This document shows, piece after piece, positions 37,042 through 46,021 of a stretch of 64,000 nucleotides of DNA. Made by a program: the position numbers and the translations under genes. The notes under the pieces are model-generated. The model saw only the letters and a list, made by a program, of their open reading frames with translations. It ran no database searches and was not told the DNA's origin. The stretch comes from Cellulomonas sp. 73-145 (GTDB taxonomy: Bacteria > Actinomycetota > Actinomycetes > Actinomycetales > Cellulomonadaceae). Each line of letters begins with the position of its first letter. The stretch's first letter is position 1. Location: the NCBI GenBank assembly GCA_001898185.1, contig MKTI01000009.1, positions 62,001-126,000 on the forward strand. The letters are read 5' to 3'.

Positions 37042-37473
37042 ATGAGCGTCGATCTGCGTCACCGTTCCCGGCCGTCTGCCCCCGCGGACACCGACGAGCG
37101 ACCCCGTACCGATGTGGAGCCGGGTCGCCGGGGCGGCGGCTGGGGCTGGATCCTGCAGGTGGTCACCGGCGCCGCGCTCCTGGTGCTCGTCGTCGTGCAC
37201 CTGGTCGCCCAGCACTTCGTCGTCTCCGCGCCGGGCGGCCTGCGGGACCGGGCTTCGGTGCTCGCCTACCTGGGCAACCCGGTGATCGTGGTGATCGAGT
37301 CGGCCTTCATGCTGACGGTGACGTGGCACGCCCTGCTCGGCGTCCGCTCGATCCTTTTCGACCTCGGCCTGGGTCCGCGCGTCCGGCGGCGGGTCACCGT
37401 CGGGCTCAGCGCGCTCGGCGCGGTGACGCTCGGCTACGGCTTCTGGATGATCGCGGTGCTGGCGGCCGGCTGA
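37042..37473 (+). CDS. SdhD-like cytochrome b membrane anchor
   Basis: The 143-residue protein has a charged 35-residue N terminus and three membrane helices. The first carries LLVLVVVHLVAQHFVV and the second ends in WHALLGVRSILFDLG, again the HxxxGxR haem-b motif of complex II anchors. It begins three bases after the previous gene with ATG at 37042. It completes a complex II-like set (flavoprotein-FeS fusion plus two anchors) in place of GlpB and GlpC. It is convergent with the ECF sigma gene. Confidence 0.8.
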   Translation: MSVDLRHRSRPSAPADTDERPRTDVEPGRRGGGWGWILQVVTGAALLVLVVVHLVAQHFVVSAPGGLRDRASVLAYLGNPVIVVIESAFMLTVTWHALLGVRSILFDLGLGPRVRRRVTVGLSALGAVTLGYGFWMIAVLAAG

Positions 37474-37479
37474 GCCAGC

Positions 37480-38739
37480 TCAGTCGAGCTGGCTGCGCCG
37501 GCGGGCCAGGTAGGCCGTCTCGGCCGTGTTTGCGGTGAGGGCCAGGGCGCGGTCGTAGGCCTCCCGCGCCTCGGCACGCCTGCCCAGCCGGCGCAGCAGC
37601 TCCGCGCGCGTCACGTGGAACGCGTGATGGCCGGCCAGCGGCAGCCGGTCGACCAGGGCGAGCGCGACGTCGGGGCCGTCCAGCTCGGCAACCGCGATCG
37701 CGCGGTCGAGCGCCACCAGCGGTGACGGGTCGACGCGCACCAGCCGGTCGTACAGCGTCACCACCTGGGACCAGTCGGTGTCCCGTGCGTCGCGGGCCGC
37801 CGTGTGCACCGCGTTGATCGCCGCCAGCAGCTGGTAACGGCCCGGAGGCGGACCACCGGCGGCCACGGCCGCGAGGCGTTCCCGCACCAGGTGGTGCCCC
37901 TCGTCGACCAGCTCGGAGTCCCAGCGGCTGCGGTCCTGCTCGCCGAGCGTCACCAGCTCGCCGGTGGACGACACGCGGGCCGGCCGGCGCGCCTCGGTCA
38001 GCAGCATCAGCGCGAGCAGCCCGGTCACCTCGCCGGAGTCGTCCGGCAGCAGCTCGCGGACCAGCCGGGTCAGCCGGATCGCCTCGGCGGTCAGGTCGGC
38101 ACGGACGGGCTCGGTGTCGCCACCGGTGGCGAGGTAGCCCTCGTTGAAGACGAGGAAGAGCACCGTGAGCACCGCGTCGAGCCGCGCCGGCAGGTCCTGC
38201 GCCGTCGGCACCCGGTACGGCACGTGCGCGGCCCGGATCTTCGCCTTCGCCCTGGTCAGCCGTTGGCCCATCGTCGCCTCGGGCACCAGGAACGCCCGCG
38301 CGATCTGCGGCATCGTCAGGCCGCCGACCATCCGCAGCGTCAGCGCGACCCGCGCCTCCGGCGACAGCGCCGGGTGGCAGCACGTGAACACGAGCCGCAG
38401 CCGGTCGTCCTCGACGGCGCCGCGGTCCAGCGGAGGGTCGTCGTCGTGCAGCAACGCGGCCTCCTGGTGCTTCTCGTCACGGCGCAGCTCGCGGCGCAGG
38501 CGGTCGATCGCCTTGCGGGTCGCGGTGGTGGTCAGCCAGCCGCCGGGGTTGGGCGGGACGCCGTCGTGCGGCCAGCGCTCGACGGCGGTCGCGAACGCGT
38601 CGGCGGCGGCGTCCTCGGCGGCACCCAGGTCGCCGAGCCGTCGGGTGAGGGTGGCGACCACCCGGGCCCACTCCTCACGGTGGGCCCGGGTGATCGCCTC
38701 CTCGACCGGGTCGAGGCGGGTCGGGTCGAGCCGCGTCAC
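37480..38739 (-). CDS. ECF sigma factor with C-terminal TPR domain (ECF42-type)
   Basis: The 419-residue protein has sigma region 2 (AITRAHREEWARVVATLTRRLGD, FATAVERWPHDGVPPNPGGWLTTTATRKAIDRLRRE) and region 4 (LRMVGGLTMPQIARAFLVPEATMGQRLTRAKAKI). A long C-terminal region (about 200-419) contains DUF6596/TPR helices (VLFLVFNEGY, RYQLLAAINAVHTAARDARDTDW, AFHVTRAELLRRLGRRAEAREAYDRAL). This layout, with an adjacent DGPF gene and no anti-sigma factor, is the ECF42 group, in which the C-terminal extension controls activity. The GTG start at 38739 overlaps the DGPF stop (GTGA). Confidence 0.92.
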   Translation of the reverse strand: MTRLDPTRLDPVEEAITRAHREEWARVVATLTRRLGDLGAAEDAAADAFATAVERWPHDGVPPNPGGWLTTTATRKAIDRLRRELRRDEKHQEAALLHDDDPPLDRGAVEDDRLRLVFTCCHPALSPEARVALTLRMVGGLTMPQIARAFLVPEATMGQRLTRAKAKIRAAHVPYRVPTAQDLPARLDAVLTVLFLVFNEGYLATGGDTEPVRADLTAEAIRLTRLVRELLPDDSGEVTGLLALMLLTEARRPARVSSTGELVTLGEQDRSRWDSELVDEGHHLVRERLAAVAAGGPPPGRYQLLAAINAVHTAARDARDTDWSQVVTLYDRLVRVDPSPLVALDRAIAVAELDGPDVALALVDRLPLAGHHAFHVTRAELLRRLGRRAEAREAYDRALALTANTAETAYLARRRSQLD

Positions 38740-39122
38740 GGCTCGAGCAGCGCCTTGAACGACTCCTCCGTCTGGAACGGCCGCACCTCGACCTTGCCGC
38801 GGCACGCCTTGGAGCCCTCCGCTGCGAGGCGCAGCGCGACGTCCAGGTCCGGCGCCTCGATGATCCAGAACCCACCGAGGTGCTCCTTGGCCTCCAGGTA
38901 CGGGCCGTCGGTGATCACCGGCTGCTCGCCGCGGCCGTCGACGACCGTCGCCGTCGTCGCCTGCTCCAGGCCGTCGGCGAACACGAAGTAGCCGTCGGCG
39001 ACCAGCTTGTCGTTGAACGCTCCGGTGTCCGCGAACGCCTGGAGCATCGACTCCTTGTCGGGGTAGTCGCCGAACTGGTTGCGCTCGGCGGGGCCGTAGA
39101 CGGACAGAAGGTACTTGGGCAT
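38736..39122 (-). CDS. DGPF/YCII-domain protein
   Basis: The 128-residue protein is a YCII-related DGPF-domain protein: KYLLSVYGPAE, ATTATVVDGRGEQPVITDGPYLEAKEHLGGFWIIEAPD. The DGPY-x-E-x-K-E motif defines the family. These proteins are encoded next to ECF42 sigma factors, which activate their transcription; the biochemical role is unsettled. The ATG is at 39122. It is the first gene of the two-gene operon. The region 39123-39311 upstream is shared with the divergent MpaB-like gene and should contain an ECF promoter, which I could not identify. Confidence 0.9.
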   Translation of the reverse strand: MPKYLLSVYGPAERNQFGDYPDKESMLQAFADTGAFNDKLVADGYFVFADGLEQATTATVVDGRGEQPVITDGPYLEAKEHLGGFWIIEAPDLDVALRLAAEGSKACRGKVEVRPFQTEESFKALLEP

Positions 39123-39311
39123 CTCGTCGTCTCCTTCGGTGCTCGGTGCGGCGGTGGGCCGCCTCTCACCCCTGCTACGAACGGGTGCGCCCCGATCCGA
39201 CACCGCGGGTGCGGCGAATTTCAAGGCCTCGTGCCGGGCGTCCGACCGCGGCCCCGGCCCGAGCGTCTCGACGGCTGCGACGTGCCGGCGCGCGCGTGTG
39301 ACGATCAGAGG

Positions 39312-40196
39312 GTGAGCCCCGTCGTGAACCCGCGAGCCGCCCTGGCGCACGCCCTGCTCACGCGCGTCGCCGGACCGGAGCCGGACGAGGCGCGGGACCG
39401 CATCCACCTGACGCCGGGCCCGCGGTGGTTCGACCCGGACAGCCCGATCGGACGGGTGCACGGGGACGCCTCGATGTTCGTCGGCGGGGTGCGGGCGCTG
39501 CTGCTGCAGTCGTTGCACCCGCTGGTGATGACGGCGGTCGCCGACCACTCCGGCTACCGCCAGGACCCGTGGGGACGGCTGCAGAACACCGCGACGTTCA
39601 TCGCGGCGACGACGTTCGGCACCAGCGCCGCAGCGGAGCGCGCGATCGCGATCGTCAAGGCGGTGCACAAGCGGGTGGTCGGCACCATGCCCGACGGCAC
39701 GCCCTATGCCGCCGGTGACCCGCACCTGCTGTCCTGGGTGCACCTCGGCGAGGCGGAGAGCTTCCTGCTGGCGCACCAGCACCTCGGCCGGCGGCCGCTC
39801 GACCGGGCCGGCTGCGACGAGTACGTCGCGCAGACGGCGGTGGTGGCGCGGGCCCTGGGCGTCGTCGACCCGCCCGTGACGTACGCCGGCCTGCGCGCGC
39901 AGCTCGCCGACTTCCGTGGCGAGCTCGCCGCCACCCCGGCCGCTCGTGACGTCGCCACGTTCCTGCTGCACACCCCGCCGCTGCCGCGCGCCGCGCGTCC
40001 CGGGTACGCGCTGATCACGTCCGGCGCGCTGGCGCTGCTGCCGCCCTGGGCGCGGCGGGAGCTCGGCGTGCACGCCGCACCGGTGCTGGACCCGCTGCGC
40101 CGCGCGGGTGGCCGGGCCGTCACGGCGACGATCCGCTGGGCGCTGGACTCCGCGGAGCCGGGGCGGGCTCCCGAGGCGGTCGAAGCCGCGCGGTAG
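39312..40196 (+). CDS. Oxygenase MpaB family protein (DUF2236)
   Basis: The 294-residue protein matches the MpaB/rubber-oxygenase (Lcp)-like family, haem b proteins with a helical fold. Typical segments are GRVHGDASMFVGGVRALLLQSLHPLVMTAVADHSGYRQDPWGRLQNTATFIAATTFG, AIAIVKAVHKRVVGTM and DPHLLSWVHLGEAESFL. The conserved histidines in LHPL, DHSGY and VHKRV are candidate haem or catalytic ligands. The substrate is unknown. The GTG at 39312 is chosen because longer in-frame starts would run through the divergent promoter region. Confidence 0.87.
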   Translation: MSPVVNPRAALAHALLTRVAGPEPDEARDRIHLTPGPRWFDPDSPIGRVHGDASMFVGGVRALLLQSLHPLVMTAVADHSGYRQDPWGRLQNTATFIAATTFGTSAAAERAIAIVKAVHKRVVGTMPDGTPYAAGDPHLLSWVHLGEAESFLLAHQHLGRRPLDRAGCDEYVAQTAVVARALGVVDPPVTYAGLRAQLADFRGELAATPAARDVATFLLHTPPLPRAARPGYALITSGALALLPPWARRELGVHAAPVLDPLRRAGGRAVTATIRWALDSAEPGRAPEAVEAAR

Positions 40197-40214
40197 GGGT
40201 GCGGTAGGGGTGCG
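40194..40214. repeat. Short tandem repeat after the MpaB-like gene
   Basis: GGTAGGGGTGC occurs twice in tandem (40193-40214), covering the stop codon of the oxygenase gene. It is probably without function. Confidence 0.4.
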
Positions 40215-40273
40215 GCAGCCGCTGCGGCCGGCGGTCCGGTGCCCGACGGCGCCGCGCCGGTAGGGTCCCGAGC

Positions 40274-41242
40274 GTGACGGCGACCAGGACGACGACGGGC
40301 CGGGCGCTCGTCGTCCCCGCCGTGCTGCTGGCCGCGCTGGCCGGTGCCTTCGTCGCCACGCAGGGGCGGCTGAACGGGGACCTGGCCACGGCCGGTGCCG
40401 GGGCGCTGCTGTCCGCCTGGCTGTCCTACGTCGGCACGTTGGTCACCGTGGTTTTGGTGATCCTGATCCAGGGACGGGCCGGACCGACGGTGCGGATCCT
40501 GCGTCACCAGGCGCGCTGGTGGTGGTACGCCGTCGGGTTGTGCGGGGTGCCGATCGTCGTGATGTTCGCGGTGGGCATCCCGGTGGTCGGCGTGGCGATC
40601 GCGTCCGTGTGCTCGGTGGCCGGCCAGACCGTCGCCGGGCTGGTGCTGGACGCCCGCGGCGTCGGCATCCCCGCAGCCCTGCGCCTCACCGGGCGGCGGC
40701 TGGTCGCCGCGGTGGTCGCGGTGGCGGGGCTCGTCGTCGCCGTCGGCTCGGCGCCGTCCTCGGACCTCGGTCGCGTGATGGTGCTCGGCGCGCTGATGTT
40801 CGTCTCCGGTGCGGTGCTCGCCGGTCAGCAGGCGGGCAACGGACGGGTGAACCTGCTGACGCGCGACGCGGTGCTGCCGGCGCTCACCTCGTCGGCGGGC
40901 GGCACGGTGGGCGTCAGCGTGCTGGTCGCCGCGGTCGCGGCAGCCGGTGGGCTGCACGGGGTCGCGCTGCCGAGCCGTCCGGACCAGTGGTACCTGTACC
41001 TCGGCGGTCCGCTGGGCGCCGCCATCACGGTGCTGGCGGCATGGTCCATCCGGCACCTGGGCACGTTCGCCCTCACGCTGGGCGTGCTCGCCGGTCAGAT
41101 GGTCGCAGCGGTCGGCGTCGACCTGATCTGGGGCGTGGGCGCTCGCGGGTGGACGTACCTGGCCGTCGCCATGATCACGGCGGCGACGGTGCTGGTGGTG
41201 CTCCCGCAGCGCGCCCTGCGCCGTCGTCCGGCTGCCGGCTAG
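40274..41242 (+). CDS. DMT family transporter (YdcZ/DUF606 type)
   Basis: The 322-residue protein is almost entirely hydrophobic with about ten helices in two similar halves. AALAGAFVATQGRLNGDLATAGAGALLSAWLSYVGTLVTVVLV and the later LYLGGPLGAAITVLAAWSIRHLGTFALTLGVLAGQMVAAVGVDLIWG are characteristic of the two DUF606/YdcZ repeats of the drug/metabolite transporter superfamily, here fused in one chain. The substrate is unknown. The GTG start is at 40274. Confidence 0.85.
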   Translation: MTATRTTTGRALVVPAVLLAALAGAFVATQGRLNGDLATAGAGALLSAWLSYVGTLVTVVLVILIQGRAGPTVRILRHQARWWWYAVGLCGVPIVVMFAVGIPVVGVAIASVCSVAGQTVAGLVLDARGVGIPAALRLTGRRLVAAVVAVAGLVVAVGSAPSSDLGRVMVLGALMFVSGAVLAGQQAGNGRVNLLTRDAVLPALTSSAGGTVGVSVLVAAVAAAGGLHGVALPSRPDQWYLYLGGPLGAAITVLAAWSIRHLGTFALTLGVLAGQMVAAVGVDLIWGVGARGWTYLAVAMITAATVLVVLPQRALRRRPAAG

Positions 41243-41249
41243 CCGCCCG

Positions 41250-43145
41250 TCAGCCGCGCGGGGCGATCCAGGGTCCGGTGCCCTCGGACGGGTCGAGGAT
41301 GCCGTCCTCCACCCAGGTCATCCGCCCCGCCATGACGGCGCGTGCGAGCCGGTTGTCCGTCGGGCCCGTCGAGCCGCCCAGACCTCGGAACAGCGCGTCG
41401 ACCCGAACCCGGGACTGCTCGCAGAACGCGTCGGCCAGGCGGACGGCGTCGGCCCCAGCCGCCGGGTCCGACCGGCGCATCGCGACGGCGCGGGTGCAGA
41501 CCGCGGACATCGCGAACAGCTCGGCCCCGATGTCGACGATGTGGCCGAGCAGCACCTGCCGGCGGTCCAGCCGCGCCTGGTAGCGGGCCATCGCGTAGAA
41601 CGTGCGCCGGGCCAGGGCGCGCGACGACCGCTCGACGAACCTGACGTGCCGGGCCAGCCGGCCGAAATCCGCGTACGTGCCGGGACGTGAGCCCTCACCG
41701 GCCAGCAGGCCGGGGAACCAGCGGGCGTAGAACTTGCTCGCACCGACCGCCGACCGCGCCTTGGCCACCAGAGAGGCGTCCCGCGACGCCAGCTCGCCGG
41801 CCGCCGCGAGGTGCGCGTCCACCGCCTCGCGGGCGATCAGCAGCCGCATGATTTCCGACGACCCCTCGAAGATCCGGTTGATGCGCATGTCCCGCAGCAG
41901 CTGCTCGGCTCCGACGGCCCGTTCACCACGGGCCGCGAGGGAGTCCGCGCTCTCGTACCCACGCCCCCCGCGGATCTGCACCAGCTCGTCGGCCACCCGG
42001 TACCCCATCTCGCTGGCCCACAGCTTCGCGAGCGCCGCCTCGATGCGGACGTCCTTCTGGCCCGCGTCCGCGAGGCGGGCGGACAGGTCGAACACCGACT
42101 CCAGCGCGAACGTCGTCGCGGCGATGAAGGCCAGCTTCGAGGCGATCGCCTCGTGCTCGCCGACGGGCCGGCCCCACTGCACCCGCTCCGTGGACCACTG
42201 CCGCGCGATGGACAGGGCCCACTTGCCGCCGCCCGCGCAGATCGCCGGGATCGACAGCCGACCGGTGTTCAGCGTGGTCAGCGCGATCTTCAGGCCCTGT
42301 CCCTCGCGGCCCAAACGGTTCTCCGCGGGGACGCGCACCTGCCGGAACCGGGTGACCCCGTTCTCCATGCCGCGCAGCCCCATGAACCGGTTGCGGTGCT
42401 CGACGGTGATGCCCGGGGTGTCCGCCTCGACGACGAAGGCGCTGATGCCGCCGCGCTCGCCGTCGTGCGCGGGCACGACGGCCATGACGACCAGCAGCTC
42501 GGCGATCGGGCCGTTGGTGGTCCACAGCTTGGTGCCGTCCAGCAGGTACGCGGCACCGCCCTCCGTGGGGGTGGCCGTGGTGCCGAGCCGCGCGGGGTCC
42601 GAGCCGACGTCGGGCTCGGTGAGCAGGAAGGCCGAGATGGCGCCCGCGGCGCAGCGAGGTAGGTACTCCTGCTTCTGCGCGGGGCTGCCGAACTGGTGGA
42701 CGGGCTCGGGCACGCCGATCGACTGGTGCGCGGACAGCAGCGCCCCCAGGCTTGGGTGCACGGTGCTGACCAGCATCAACGCCCGGCCGTAGTCGACCAG
42801 CGACAGCCCGAGGCCGCCGTACCGCTGCGGGATCTTCATGCCGAAGGCGCCCACCCGGCGCAGGGCGTCGATCACGTGGTCGGGGATGTGGTCCTCGCGC
42901 TCGATGGCCGGCCCGTCGATCGTGCGGCACACCTCGAGCAACGCCGCGCGGAACGCCGCGCCCCGCGCCTCGGCGTCCGGGTCGGACGTGGGGTACGGGT
43001 GGATCAGACCGACGTCGAAGGAGCCGAGGTACAGCCCCTTGGCGAAGCTGGGCCGGGTCCACTGCGTCTCACGGGCCGCCTCCGCGACCTCACGAGCCTT
43101 GCGCTCACCCGGGGTGGGAGCCTGGTTCACGGCGACGTTGCTCAC
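41250..43145 (-). CDS. Acyl-CoA dehydrogenase family protein
   Basis: The 631-residue flavoprotein is longer than the usual 380-residue acyl-CoA dehydrogenase. It has an N-terminal extension, then the standard N-terminal, beta and C-terminal helical domains (FGMKIPQRYGGLGLSLVDYGRAL, FLLTEPDVGSDPARLGTTA, LDGTKLWTTNGPIAELLVV, RGGRGYESADSLAARGERAVGAEQLLRDMRINRIFEGSSEIMRLL). A further helical domain of about 160 residues follows. This long form resembles ACAD families acting on long-chain or unusual acyl-CoA. The GTG at 43145 is preceded by GGGAGG. It is followed at a short distance by the convergent DMT gene. Confidence 0.92.
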   Translation of the reverse strand: MSNVAVNQAPTPGERKAREVAEAARETQWTRPSFAKGLYLGSFDVGLIHPYPTSDPDAEARGAAFRAALLEVCRTIDGPAIEREDHIPDHVIDALRRVGAFGMKIPQRYGGLGLSLVDYGRALMLVSTVHPSLGALLSAHQSIGVPEPVHQFGSPAQKQEYLPRCAAGAISAFLLTEPDVGSDPARLGTTATPTEGGAAYLLDGTKLWTTNGPIAELLVVMAVVPAHDGERGGISAFVVEADTPGITVEHRNRFMGLRGMENGVTRFRQVRVPAENRLGREGQGLKIALTTLNTGRLSIPAICAGGGKWALSIARQWSTERVQWGRPVGEHEAIASKLAFIAATTFALESVFDLSARLADAGQKDVRIEAALAKLWASEMGYRVADELVQIRGGRGYESADSLAARGERAVGAEQLLRDMRINRIFEGSSEIMRLLIAREAVDAHLAAAGELASRDASLVAKARSAVGASKFYARWFPGLLAGEGSRPGTYADFGRLARHVRFVERSSRALARRTFYAMARYQARLDRRQVLLGHIVDIGAELFAMSAVCTRAVAMRRSDPAAGADAVRLADAFCEQSRVRVDALFRGLGGSTGPTDNRLARAVMAGRMTWVEDGILDPSEGTGPWIAPRG

Positions 43146-43262
43146 GGCGAGCCTCCCGCGCGGGGCCCGCACCGAACGGGCCGGCCGCTCGTGCCGATGT
43201 TACCGAGCGGTCACCCTGTCGGGCTCGTCCGTCAGGGTGACGTCTCCCGGGCGGTCGGCCCC

Positions 43263-44147
43263 TCAGCGGCCGGCCGCGTCGCCGAGCACCTCGCGCAGAC
43301 GGGCGGCGAAGGCCTCCGGCTGGCCGGGCTGGCCGAAGCCGGGACCGACGAAGCCGGCGTGGTGGCTGGGGAACACGGTCAGCTCGGTGCCGAGCGCCGC
43401 GGCGAGGGCCTCGGAGGCACGCCAGGTGACCAGGTCCTGGCTCTCGATGCCGGCGGCGACGACCACCCGGGTCGGTGCCGCCCGGAGCGCGGCGATGTCC
43501 GGGCGGTAGGCCGTGACGTCGTCGGACACGCCGGACAGCAGCGGGTCCTCGCGCGACCCGTCGTCCTGCGTCGGCAGCCCGAACACGGCAGGGTCCGGCG
43601 GCTGCACGCCGAAGTCGTCGCCGATCTCGCCGCGCACCGAGGTGAACGCGATGAACATGGCCATGCCGGCACCCCAGCCGTGGGCGGCGTACTCCTGCTG
43701 CACCCGGCGCTCGGCGGCGAACGCCCGCTCGGCGTCCGGGAGCACCAACAGCAGCGGTGGCTCGTGCGCGACGAGCGTGCGGACGTCCTCGGGGTGCCCG
43801 CTGACCAGGGCGAGCGCCGTGACGGCCCCGCCGCTGCTGGCGAACAGGTCCACCGGTCCGGCGCCGAGGTGCGCCACCAGGTGGTGCAGGTCGTCCGCCT
43901 GCTGGGTGGGGCTGTTGCGGGTGGAGCCGTCCCGGCGGGTGCTGCGGGCGAGGCCCCGCGGGTCGTACGTGACGACGGTGCGCTCGGGGAGCAGGGAGGC
44001 GAGCGTCGCGAACCCGCGGGCGTCCATCGGCTGCCCGATCATCAGCAGGGGTGGCCGGCCGTCCGACGTCGGCAGGGGACCGTGCACGTCGTAGGCGAGC
44101 GTGGCGGTCGGCAGCTCCAGGTGCTGCGTCGAGATCGTGTCCGTCAT
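43263..44147 (-). CDS. Alpha/beta hydrolase
   Basis: The 294-residue protein has the alpha/beta-hydrolase fold: VVTYDPRGLARSTR, a nucleophile elbow DLFASSGGAVTALAL (SxSGG with the central serine), and a C-terminal catalytic histidine in FPSHHAGFVGPGFG. The acid is probably the Asp in RVVVAAGIESQDL or nearby. The substrate is unknown. The ATG is at 44147. It is divergent from the PadR operon across a 195-base region that contains the PadR operator. Confidence 0.9.
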   Translation of the reverse strand: MTDTISTQHLELPTATLAYDVHGPLPTSDGRPPLLMIGQPMDARGFATLASLLPERTVVTYDPRGLARSTRRDGSTRNSPTQQADDLHHLVAHLGAGPVDLFASSGGAVTALALVSGHPEDVRTLVAHEPPLLLVLPDAERAFAAERRVQQEYAAHGWGAGMAMFIAFTSVRGEIGDDFGVQPPDPAVFGLPTQDDGSREDPLLSGVSDDVTAYRPDIAALRAAPTRVVVAAGIESQDLVTWRASEALAAALGTELTVFPSHHAGFVGPGFGQPGQPEAFAARLREVLGDAAGR

Positions 44148-44260
44148 GGCGGCGCTCCTGTCGTCGGGCGGTGATCGTCGGGCGGTGACCAGCGTGGGCT
44201 CCCGCCCCGTCGTCGTGCAGACCGCTGTGGCGGCGCGGACTCATCGTGGACCTCGGTCCC

Positions 44261-44331
44261 TTGTCCCAGCCGGACGCTGGCACTACCGTCTACCTTGCAT
44301 TGCATAGAACTAGGCGCGACACGGTAGACGG
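44261..44331 (+). promoter_or_regulatory. Promoter and operator of the PadR/ABC operon
   Basis: TTGTCC at 44261-44266 and TACCGT at 44284-44289 are spaced by 17 bases. Over the expected start lies TTGCATTGCATAG (44295-44307) containing the palindrome TGCATTGCA. This is enclosed by a perfect 9-bp inverted repeat, CCGTCTACC at 44286-44294 and GGTAGACGG at 44323-44331. It is a strong candidate binding site for the PadR protein encoded immediately downstream. Confidence 0.6.
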
Positions 44332-44341
44332 GAGGCCCCGC

Positions 44342-44689
44342 GTGGCAGACGGACGCGAGGGCATCCCGTCGCAGTTCCGCAAGGGCGTGGTCGAGCTGGC
44401 CATCCTGGCGCTGCTGCACCGGGAGGAGGCCTACGGCGGCGAGATCGTCGACCGGCTGGCGGCGTTCCCGGGGCTGGCGATCAGCGCGGGCACGGCGTAC
44501 CCGCTGCTGTCGCGGCTCAAGCGGTCGGGGCTGATCGCGTCGGTGTGGCGGGAGTCGCCGGTGGGCCCGCCGCGCAAGTACTACCGGCTGACGGCCGACG
44601 GCGAGGAGTCGTTCGCCGACCTTGCGAGGGCATGGAACGGGATGAAGAACGACATGGACCAGCTGCTGGGCACGGACGTGGCGCCATGA
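44342..44689 (+). CDS. PadR family transcriptional regulator
   Basis: The 115-residue regulator is a minimal PadR winged helix: GVVELAILALLHREEAYGGEIVDRL, ISAGTAYPLLSRLKRSGLIAS, RKYYRLTADGEESF. It lacks the long C-terminal extension of the PadR protein at 1121-1735. The GTG at 44342 is used; an upstream in-frame ATG would start inside the operator region. It is the first gene of a five-gene operon linked by four-base overlaps and probably represses it until an inducer is present. Confidence 0.92.
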   Translation: MADGREGIPSQFRKGVVELAILALLHREEAYGGEIVDRLAAFPGLAISAGTAYPLLSRLKRSGLIASVWRESPVGPPRKYYRLTADGEESFADLARAWNGMKNDMDQLLGTDVAP

Positions 44690-45621
44690 GCGGGCGGTCT
44701 CCGGCCGCGCAGGCCGTGGTGGACGGGTACTTCGCGGCGCTCGCGGCGGCAGCGGAGCGAAGCGGTGCGCCCATCGGCCCCGACGAGGTCGCGGAGCTGC
44801 GGGCGCACGTCGCGGAGCGGCTGGCCTCGACCGCCGGCACGGCGCAGGACGCCGAGCGGGTGCTCGCCGAGCTGGGCGACCCGGCGCGGCTGGCGCGCGA
44901 GTTCGCCGCCGCTCGTGAGGACGGCGGCGAGGGGTCGCCCGGGGGTGGTTCCCTGGTCGGACGGGTGCTCGGCATGCCGTACGACCTGCGGAACCCGAGC
45001 TCGGACCGGTACGCCACGCGCATGTGGGACCCGTCGAACCCGCACGTCCTGGTGCCCAAGGCGCTCGGCGTCGGCTGGACGGTCAACTTCGGTGCGCTGG
45101 CGGTGGCGCTGCACCTGGTGCGCCCCGACGACGAGGACGCACCGTTCGCGTCGGCACCGCCCGGCGTGGTGACCGGCACGCTCGCCGCGCCGATCGCCGT
45201 GGTCGTCGTCCTCGGCGCGCTCGTCGCCACCCGCTGGCGCACGCTGCCGGCCACCGTCCCCACGCACTGGGACGCGGTGGGCCACGCCAACGGCTACTCG
45301 AGCCGCGGCGCCGCGCTCGTCCTGGTCGGGCTGATCGCGGTCGTGCCGCTGCTCTTCGCGATCGGGGTGCACCTGCGCCGCCGGAGCGCCGTCAACCGGG
45401 TGGTCGCCTCGGCGCTGAGCCTCGGCCTCGGCACGGTGGCGCTGGCGATCGCCGTGCAGACCCTCGTCAGCGCCGGTGGCGGCACGCGGCCCTGGATCAC
45501 CTGGCTCGGGATCGTCGGCTTCGTGGTGCTGCCGTTGGCCCTGCTCGTCGGCGTCTCGCGTCTCGGCCGTGCCGCGGAGCAGCGGCGCGACCTCTCCTCC
45601 TCGAAAGGACAGTCGTGGTGA
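44686..45621 (+). CDS. HAAS/DUF5808/DUF1648 membrane protein
   Basis: The 311-residue protein starts with a helical HAAS-like domain (AAQAVVDGYFAALAAAAERSG, ELRAHVAERLASTAGTAQDAERVLAELGDPARLAREF), usual in proteins co-encoded with PadR. A DUF5808 segment follows (MPYDLRNPSSDRYATRMWDPSNP, VLVPKALGVGWTVNFGALA), then membrane helices with DUF1648 (RWRTLPATVPTHWDAVGHANGYSSRG). The ATG overlaps the padR stop (ATGA). It may serve as a membrane sensor or anti-regulator for the operon; this is inference. Confidence 0.82.
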   Translation: MSGRSPAAQAVVDGYFAALAAAAERSGAPIGPDEVAELRAHVAERLASTAGTAQDAERVLAELGDPARLAREFAAAREDGGEGSPGGGSLVGRVLGMPYDLRNPSSDRYATRMWDPSNPHVLVPKALGVGWTVNFGALAVALHLVRPDDEDAPFASAPPGVVTGTLAAPIAVVVVLGALVATRWRTLPATVPTHWDAVGHANGYSSRGAALVLVGLIAVVPLLFAIGVHLRRRSAVNRVVASALSLGLGTVALAIAVQTLVSAGGGTRPWITWLGIVGFVVLPLALLVGVSRLGRAAEQRRDLSSSKGQSW

Positions 45622-46021
45622 ATACGCAGCTGACCAGCCTCCCCGGCCCCCTGCTGGTCGTCGTGATCGTGCTCGGGGTGATCCAGCTGACCCTGGACGT
45701 CATCGCCCTCGTCGACCTGGTCCGCCGGCCCGTGGACCGCGTCGCGCTGGGCAACAAGTGGGTGTGGGTGGCGATCATCCTGCTGGTCAACCTGCTGGGG
45801 GCGATCCTCTACCTCCTCGTGGGGCGCCGGCCGGCACCCGTCGCCGAGGTGCAGGCACCCGCCGGCTTCACCCCCCGGGCCGGCAGCGTCGCGGAGTCGC
45901 TCTACGGGCCTCGGCCCCCGGCGCTCGGTGGACAGGTCGGGCCCGGCCTCCCCGGTCCGGACGTCCAGCCCCGCCCCGGTGACCACGGCACGGACTCCCG
46001 CCGAGACGACGTCGACCCGAG

